From assembly GCA_000708835.1 (NCBI GenBank), contig DF237298.1, forward strand, positions 33,616-97,615: a stretch of 64,000 nt of DNA, in the 5' to 3' direction. Both the position numbers and the translations under genes were made by a program. Below, one piece after another: positions 56,724 to 64,000 of the stretch; position 1 is the first letter of the stretch, and each line of letters begins with the position of its first letter. This DNA comes from Klebsormidium nitens. Lineage: Eukaryota > Streptophyta > Klebsormidiophyceae > Klebsormidiales > Klebsormidiaceae. The notes beneath the pieces are model-generated. The model did no database searches. It was not told the DNA's origin and saw only the letters and a program-made list of their open reading frames with translations.

Positions 56724-59700
56724 ATGGAACCAATTGTGCTTGATGTCGGAAGTGGTTACACAAAAGCAGGGTACGCAAACCCCGACAGCGAGCCTCCATT
56801 GGTGAGTTTCCATCCCCCGCTGTCAGATGGGACTGCTAAATCGTTAAAAAGCATCCAGACATGGCATACAATATTAGAAGTGGTGGCAGTTCAAGAGGTT
56901 ATATGTAATGCAGCCACACTGTAGAAGCGATGCTTTGGGCTGGAGATGTGAGGGAGGCACGAACGCATTGGGGACAGCTTGACGAGATTTTGCCAAAAAA
57001 GTGATGGTCAAGAGAGTTCTGCATAAATAAGAGCCTCAGGCGGAATTGAAGCAAGATATGGCTAAGCGAGAACTTCAACTGCAATTGTTCATTAGAAGTC
57101 TGCTGCCAGGTGGTGGTGCTTCAAATGTATCCCAAATAAGTTCTTGTTTCTTGGGCAGAAAGATGTAACAAATTTTCCAGAGATATAGTAGCCAGTTGGT
57201 CAATCTCACTGGGTCAGACGATCGCTTGAAAAGCACTGTAAGTGTCTGGCCTTGTTGCTTTGTAACTGCCGATCCTCTGTGTTTCGTTTCGCCGTGTAAG
57301 AGTATCCCTTGAAGAGCACAGAGCCAGTTCTCTTCAGCCAACGCATCTTCGTTGCGCAGCCTTGATTGCTGCCAGTAGTCAGACTGGAAGTACACACTCA
57401 ATATGCCTTTCACGCCTGTTGTGCTCTGTCTATTTAAGAAGCGGTTGACATACTGGTAATCAATAATTGCAGGTGCTCCGCACAGCCTTGGTGCCGGCCA
57501 CTGATCAGACCGGCATCCGGGCGTCCCCAAGCAGTGCGCCCGGAGAGGATACCTCCACTTGGCCAGTACAGAGGGGCCAGATTGCAGACTGGGAAGCAAT
57601 AGAAGACTTCTGGCACTACATTCTCTACAACCAGCTCGGTTGGGAAGAGGGCAATGAAGGACAGGTCCTGTACGCGGAGCCTCTGTTCTCGTCAAAAGCC
57701 TCAAGGGAGAGGTTGGCACAGGTGCGGTGTCAATTTGGGCGTTGTGCACCGTTTACTATTGTAGTGGTATGGCTGACCTGCTCTCCTAGAGTGTGCAACT
57801 CTGAAGGGCTTCGAAAAGTAGTAAAAGCAGGTGCTCCTTTTTCAGCCCCTGCAAACAAGATTAAAAATAAGAATATCTTGTTAGGTCCCCGAGAACTCTG
57901 TCACTTTTTGCAGATATTGAGAAGCAAAGGCTGGGCCATCGAAAATAAACGGATCTTGGAGCCGCTTCAGAAGCCAATTATCGCAGGTTTCTGAACAGGC
58001 AAAAGATTGGTTCTTCGAAAGGAGGCAAACCTTAAGCTCAACGGTCTTTGCCTGTGAAGTGGCAACAGGCCGCTCGGCACGGTTGACCCTGGAGGACAGG
58101 TGCAGCAACAGCTCAGCGCTGTCCATTTGTGCTAGCTCCGTAAATCCCGGCTTCCCAACAAGCGCTGCCAGACGTGCGAGCCTTCAAATGCTACTCAGGC
58201 CATGTCTCAACCACCCTTCTAATCTGCTCGTTTCCCCGCAGGTCATGTTTGAGAACTTCAATGTCAGCGGACTGTATGTTCTCGACCAAGCCGTGCTCTC
58301 CCTCTACGCTACCGGGCGCCTCAGCGGGTGCGCAATCGACGTCGGTTGCGGAAAAGTTGACATCGCCCCGGTCGTTGAGGGGGCTGTTCTGCACAGCATA
58401 GCGCAGCAGATTCCTCTGGGGGGAAACGATTTGACAAAGCTTTTCGAGAAGCTAGTTAGCGAGGCGGACCGAAAACGGGGCACATCGAAAGCAAATGGTG
58501 GGGCTGATCAGAATGGTACCTTAGGGGGGCCGACTTTGGGAGCGGAGTATGGGGTGATTGAGCAGCTTAAGGAGAAGCATGCAGCGGTTGCTGAGGATGC
58601 GGGCGCGTATGTCAGGATGACGTCAGGGGATGCGGAGCCGCTCAGAGAGGAGCACACGCTGCCTGATGGACAGGTGAGCATGGCAGTCACAGACTTTTGG
58701 TCAACCTGTTATCGTTTGTGTCCCATCCAGTTTCCTTCTCCTGGGGTCCTTGAGAATCTCTGCGAGGTTGAAGATCTCCGCTGAAAGATACAGCATCACC
58801 TTGTATTTTCTGTCTGCGCCTCTGTAAGAGCAGTCAGATATTTGCGACATCCGGTTTTTTCAATCAGTTGTTTCACTTCTCCTCACATGTTTATGACCGC
58901 CGAGAGAGCTAGCTTCTTCTCATGGACGCTTTGCACAGGCAAGGGCAGCAAGTCCCTCCCGTTACTTTCAAGGTCCGTTCTTTCCTCTTGGTTCCAGCGC
59001 TTTCCTGTTTGTAAGAAAAGTTCAAGCGGTGCACAATTGTGTACATAAAAGAGCGCACCTTGGAATTCCATTTGTTTTACCATCAGGTCATCTCCGTGGG
59101 GAGAGAACGGTACACCGTCGGAGAGGCCCTGTTTCAGCCGTCTTTGGTCGGGATCGATGCTGCTGGGATAGCAGAGGCTGCGTCGAGGTCCATCATGGCG
59201 GGGCCTCAAGAGAACCAACGACAGTTCCTTGAGAACATCGTTCTCTGTGGGGGGTCGTCTCTCATAAACGGTAAGAGTGATGCCCGAGTGACTCCCTTGA
59301 ATACTTTGAATACATATTCGGCGGAAAAATTGTGCTCCAACCTGCGAAGCTCGTGTAGGCCTCTGTATGACTCGACAGTAAAGCATTGCAGAGCATTTGG
59401 TCATCCGATGAACGGTTTGCGGGGTGAGCTAGGCACCGCCCTCCCATCCTTTTGTTTTAAACTCAATCCGAGTTCCGAACGTGCTACTGCAGCGTTACCA
59501 AGAACCGGGGGTGCTGCGAATGTCGAGCACGTGGATAATTTCTATGATTGACACCTTTATGCACCTCTCGAAAGTGAAGGGAATCCGCTTGAAACTCAAT
59601 ACGTAAGTAGAAACATCTGGCTTTGTCATTGCCACGGGTCACATTAGGGTACTCCTCGAGTCTCTATTTGCGTTTGAAGAGGGCTCAATCGACGCACATT

Positions 59701-60231
59701 CGGCTTCAGACAAACGCCTTTCCTCTCCAGGTCTCGAGTCCAGGCTCCTAAACGAGCTGTCACAAGCTTCACCGCCTTCTATACGACCGCTCACTGTCAA
59801 GGTATGTCTTCTACCGTTCAGGCGCCAATCTCATCTCGCGATGCCCAGCGTGCCAACACAAAGTTGCATTCTTGTGCGTGGTAATCTGCATACTGTTGTT
59901 CGCATGTTTGTACTGGTGTCAAGAAACACTTCCCAGTATTCGTGGACGGCCGTGGCACCAGCCAGCTTTTGGTGAGACTTGTGCTCTAGTTCGCCAAGCG
60001 ACCAATTCACTTTTTGCAACAAATTTCTGTTTCGTTTTGCTTTGGGCCATGACCGAGCCAGTACCACCATTTGTGCAGCCGCCGGAATACATGCCCGACT
60101 CTACACTCCGGCATTCCGCATGGATGGGAGGGGCCATTCTAGCCAAAGTCGTCTTCCCCCAAAATCAGCACATCACGAAAGCGGAGTACGATGAGCATGG
60201 ACCATTCATTGTGCACAAAAAGGGCTTTTGA
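56724..60231 (+). CDS. ARP7: Actin-related protein 7
   Basis: Exons: 56724-56801, 57473-57721, 58242-58673, 59087-59270, 59731-59801, 60079-60231, giving 388 residues with consistent phases. The actin fold is evident: phosphate-1 loop DVGSGYTKAGYA at 7-18, phosphate-2 region IDVGCGKVDIAPVVEGA at 141-157, LCGGSSLING late in the protein, and the C-terminal SAWMGGAILAKVVFPQNQHITKAEYDEHGP block. The segments WPVQRGQIADWEAIEDFWHY, NEGQVLYAEPL, VGRERYTVGEALFQP and PPEYMP match plant ARP7 rather than conventional actin or ARP4/ARP6. ARP7 is a nuclear subunit of SWI/SNF-type chromatin remodellers, essential for plant development. At 388 residues it is somewhat longer than the roughly 360 usual for the family; an extra Gly/Lys-rich stretch near 187-212 accounts for most of this. 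Confidence 0.95.
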
Positions 60232-61955
60232 GTGCGGTTACTGGCACACATTGAACCGGTCAACGCAGATGGAATGCCCTACTCTCGTCCTTGCATGAAT
60301 GCTACTGATTTGATATGTGTTGTTCATGTACCCCGTTTCAATAGCATCCTCAATAACCCGTTGCAGATGTTGAGGCGTCGATCCATTGCGTTTCCGTTTC
60401 CATTCTTTCTTACTACAGCTCTGTGTATGCTCTGCTCGCGGGTGCCAGTGCTTTATTTTATGGTCCGCTCGCTGGTCCCGCCTGAGCAGTAGTATGAGTC
60501 GTTCCTTTGACAGCGCCGCCGCGCTGAGTTTGTTGCGCCAGCGTATAATCATGTGCATCCTAATTGAGTAGATTCCTACATCCAAAATGCATGCATATGC
60601 CCCATGGCCGCGGTCGGATAGGCCTATTAGTTGACATAGGATAGTCCTAAGTAGGCGGCGAACGGGTCTGGGTTTAGGATCCGGGTACGGGCATGCGGTG
60701 TATTTGTCGGTTTAGGTTTTGGTTTAGGTTTTCCGGCGGGGGACTGCATTGCTATCCTACCTATAGAATGGTACTAAATAATCGATATATAAATCCCTAA
60801 ACTAGATAGGATCGTATATATTGGCCGCGGCCCGGTGCTGCGTACATATATGATGCGGCAGCAACGGTGACTGCATGCATGAGATTGCATCATGCATCAT
60901 TGAGGCACGCCGGGTCAATGTGCACCTTACGGAATAATCAACTAAGTCATGGAGTCCGTCATGAATTGCATCGTATATACCTTTTAAAACAATTTGTACG
61001 CACTGAGCGCGAACGATCCGACAGCAGCAACTATATATTATGGACCACTGCATGCAAAGACGGTCGGCTCGGATCATTCTAAATGCATGACTTACGCACA
61101 AACAAATGCCATTAAACATCACAAGGATACTGATGCATGCGCATGATCGCAAGTGCAGGCACTTCGCAAGGTCTTTCAGTGGTATACGTGCTGCCGGATT
61201 CTGAGCCTTCAAAAGAACCTAGCTGTTGTTGGGCAGAAGAATCCCGGCCGGCATTGACTTCCATTGGATTCGTAGTCTAAGACGAGTCAACTGCTACTAG
61301 TATTCCTCTTCTCGCAAGCTGTGGTCCAATGAGGGCGTAGGGCTGTCTGATTGTTCTTCCTTGACGAACTGAGATTCCGGCTCACTAGCGGGTTGTCGAT
61401 GGGTTTAGCGAGCCATGATCATTTCAGATCTGCACGAAGCCCAGGAAGAGTTGACGAGTTACGTGAAAGTATGAAGGCGTGGAGAACGAAACGGAACAAA
61501 AAGGAGGCAGAATGCCAGAACTACCCTCTCAGCGTTCAATTCAATCACCTCGTTCGGAGATGAAGCCCACAACGGTCAGTACTCCAACGAAGGCAATCGG
61601 ATCAGTATCTCGAGATCGCATATAGAATATTCATGGCTTCCCAGGTGGCAGCATCCGTACTCAGATTAGCCCTTTCGCGGGAGCTACAAATAGCAGACGT
61701 GTCTGCAAACCGTCTTTGATGGCCCATGCAGAAGTCGAGCCCAGGACCAACTGGTCCACACACGAAATTTCACTAGAATATAGAGGAAGGAAGGTTGAAC
61801 GGAAAACATATGCCCCTGGTACACTCAAAAGGGTAAACAAGTAATTAAGTGAATTTCAAGAGGCACGCTAACAGCAATCTAAGATGGGGACTTACCAAGC
61901 CAATTCTGGCCTCCGTCGGGTATTGCCGAAGCTGCCTCGCCAGTTGCACCGCCTC
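60232..61955. other. Convergent intergenic region, no gene seen
   Basis: This lies between the stops of ARP7 and the SGNH hydrolase gene. It contains 'ggtttaggttttggtttaggtttt' near 60709 and many CATGCA-type words between 60840 and 61140. No frame with recognisable similarity and no tRNA-like fold was found. Confidence 0.55.
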
Positions 61956-63473
61956 TCAAAGCTCTTGTCTGCCTACTTCCTTCGGTAGCTTTGTGTCCCT
62001 AGACCCAAAAGCCAGGCTTTCCATTTTTTGCTGAATCCAGGACCGTAAGTGGGAGGTATTGTTAGTGACAGTTGCACGAGCTACAGGCTGCAGGAAATTG
62101 GCCCAAGTATCGCTGACTTCAGGGTGCGACTGTACTGTCAATCTTTCTAACGTGTTAAAATTTTCTTGTGGTGGCTTTGAGAATGAAGGCAGGCTGAGTA
62201 ACGTCTCAACCAGAACCAAAGCCGCAAGAACAGTGCCCTTTGCACTTGGATGATAGTCATCCTCTACATAAAGTGCTTTAAAGGTGCCAGTCCAACCATA
62301 AAAGGGACTTTCTGACACAACACTACCAGAGTCAGCCCTTCCCCCCTCCATGGTGTCATAAATGAGGTTCCAAGCCTTGCCCGCAGGCGCGATCACGACG
62401 ATGCTTCCCGGCACCGCTTTTTCAATCTCAGTCTTGTACATCTCATACCCCGTGATCAGCAGACGCTGCATGGTTGGGTAGTCTGGAAAGAGCTGCGTAA
62501 AGAAAGCATTGCTGCGGTCATAGTTCCCCTCCCTGTGGGCCCAGGTCTGAAGTAGCACTACGGTGGCGCCCTTTTTCGTGGCTATGGCAGCTAGTTGCAG
62601 GAGCGCTTCCTTGCTACTCTCCCACAGCCCTGTGTACTGGAACGTCCCTGGGATCTGGCTCTGATCCTGCACAATTTACGGACAAAACGGTTGAGTGTTC
62701 CAAGGTTCAGGACATCACCCCATGTCCAGATTGCAGCTGGAGTTTTAGATACAGAGGAGCCGCTAGAAATTTTCTAGGAGGAGATGGACTCGTACATTCA
62801 TTAGCAAGAACGATAATCTCTTTAGAGAGTTCTGACCCCTGCTAAAGATCGGATCAGGAAGGTGTTGTTACTCTCGAAATTGGTTGTACATAAGTCACAA
62901 CCACACGCCACTGAGTTGGGGGAAATCCCTTGAGCAAACTCGAAGAATGGAAGAAGAACTTCAACTTGGCAGGACTTGGAATTATGAAAGGAGCTGATTC
63001 TGTTCGAGCTTTAAAATTGCGTTTACTTACATACAACTTGAAAAGCTCGGCACTGCTGCAGAAGAACGTCTTACCTGCAGTATGACATAGTCCCATCTCT
63101 GCTCGCTTTGACTGCCCTCTCCAAGTAGACTGTACAGCTCCTCCTCTGAGTTCTCCAGATCTTTCAAATGTTGGACGAAGCTGTAGCCCCCTTTCGCTAC
63201 TCTTTTCGCCTCAACTACGATCCCCCTGCTGCGCATGAACAATGTGAAGACCTTATCCAGGTCGTTTGCATACGTGAAGGAGTTGCCTACGAAGAGCACC
63301 CGCAGGCTGCTGCTACTGCTCTCCATGTTCTGCAGCTCGACCCCGGTTGCTGAAGCTCCACACCGGCTATGGACAAGAAGAAATATCGTGGAGAGGACGA
63401 CAAAAGGATAATGAAGTCCTTTCTGGCAGAAACTCTTTGTTTGAGGGGGATTGGAGAAGGACCTCAATTCCAT
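61956..63473 (-). CDS. SGNH/GDSL-like hydrolase with N-terminal signal or anchor
   Basis: Exons in coding order: 63473-63075 and 62666-61956, giving 369 residues. A hydrophobic stretch at about 22-36 preceded by Lys and His suggests a signal peptide or type II anchor. The hydrolase core opens with VLFVGNSFTYAND (nucleophile Ser65 in a GNSFT block). It continues with a YVILQ block at the exon junction and LLQTWAHREGNYDRSN, and ends with VEDDYHPSAKGT, where Asp269 and His272 would complete the triad. This arrangement matches the SGNH superfamily, and the GNSFTY plus QTWA pattern is close to the DUF4886-type group found mainly in bacteria. Ester substrates (carbohydrate or lipid esters) are plausible but not shown. 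The true start could be Met50 if the leader is noncoding, but the long form is favoured by its hydrophobic segment. Confidence 0.82.
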
Positions 63474-64000
63474 GGATCACTTTCAGAGCCGCCACCATCA
63501 TGTCAATGGAGGACTAAATAGATTTTTATCAAGACCTTGCAGTGTTGCAGGTTTACAAGTTCTTGGAAAGCCTCCCTCAACATGTCATGGACCAGCTAGG
63601 GCGCTGGCAAAAATAAAACCTTGTGCTGTGCCTATGTTGACCAGCGTTTCTCTGATGAAAAGTGAAATATATGTTGAGTATGTCGAGGTGTAAATGAGAA
63701 TATAAGATGGCAGCGAAAAATGGACAGGTTAAGTGTATATCAACCATCATATTCGCTCTACGGGTCAATATCACCGTTTCTACTGATCCAAACGCGTATG
63801 CGGGCATATTTCAATAGGTCATTCGGGTAGGTATGCGTTGCAATTTCAACTCTTTCAACCGTCAAACCGTGCATGATCATCAAATATTATATGAATTTTC
63901 TGATAAAAACATCTATATCCTGACAGTTGAAAGCTTGGACGACCTGGGACGACCAGCAGTCTTCGGACGCGATAACATTTTGGTACTGCAGCCGGTAGCG
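63474..64000. other. Upstream region of the SGNH hydrolase gene, no gene seen
   Basis: These 527 bases should include the promoter and 5' UTR of the minus-strand hydrolase. I see no supported coding sequence. The region is richer in A and T than the genes. Confidence 0.5.

Noticed and set aside
60700-60733. Telomere-like 'ggtttaggtttt' words
   Set aside because: Only two or three loosely similar units occur and the spacing is irregular, so an interstitial telomere repeat is not supported.
60840-61140. Dense CATGCA words as RY seed-type regulatory elements
   Set aside because: They lie in a convergent 3' region, not in a promoter, and are part of a locally TGCATG-rich stretch.

Overview
The window is nuclear DNA of a eukaryote in the green plant lineage, most likely a streptophyte alga or an early-diverging land plant. 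The reasons are short GT-AG introns throughout, an actin-related protein of the plant ARP7 type, a three-RRM protein of the LIF2/hnRNP Q type, and a plant-style hybrid histidine kinase. I cannot name the species. I rebuilt seven protein genes exon by exon: reading frame and splice phase close across every junction except the last one of POLA1 at the left edge.

Layout, left to right: DNA polymerase alpha catalytic subunit (minus, 3' end cut off at base 1); LIF2/hnRNP Q-like RNA-binding protein (plus, 14670-21194); a soluble coiled-coil hybrid histidine kinase with a response-regulator domain (minus, 23398-31458); a secreted acetamidase/formamidase-family protein in 22 small exons (plus, 37195-48198); CDC45, part of the replicative CMG helicase (minus, 49454-55380); ARP7 (plus, 56724-60231); and an SGNH/GDSL-like hydrolase with an N-terminal signal or anchor (minus, 61956-63473). 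The strands alternate strictly (- + - + - + -), giving three divergent intergenic regions (13807-14669, 31459-37194, 55381-56723) and three convergent ones.

Two genes (POLA1 and CDC45) act at the replication fork. A perfect E2F-type site lies 287 bases upstream of the POLA1 start, which fits S-phase control. LIF2-like and ARP7 proteins act in RNA binding/chromatin-linked repression and in chromatin remodelling. The kinase, the amidase and the hydrolase have no evident pathway link to these.

The most unusual structure is in the introns of the left half. In POLA1, the LIF2-like gene and the histidine kinase gene, many introns hold one to nine decayed, same-strand copies of the edge of the neighbouring exon, including the splice site, repeated at about 85-190 bp. 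Some introns carry copies of both flanking exon edges. The largest array fills intron 1 of the kinase gene and contains an assembly gap (20 Ns at 29732-29751) whose flanks look corrupt. I did not see this pattern in the four genes of the right half, although my comparison by eye was not exhaustive.
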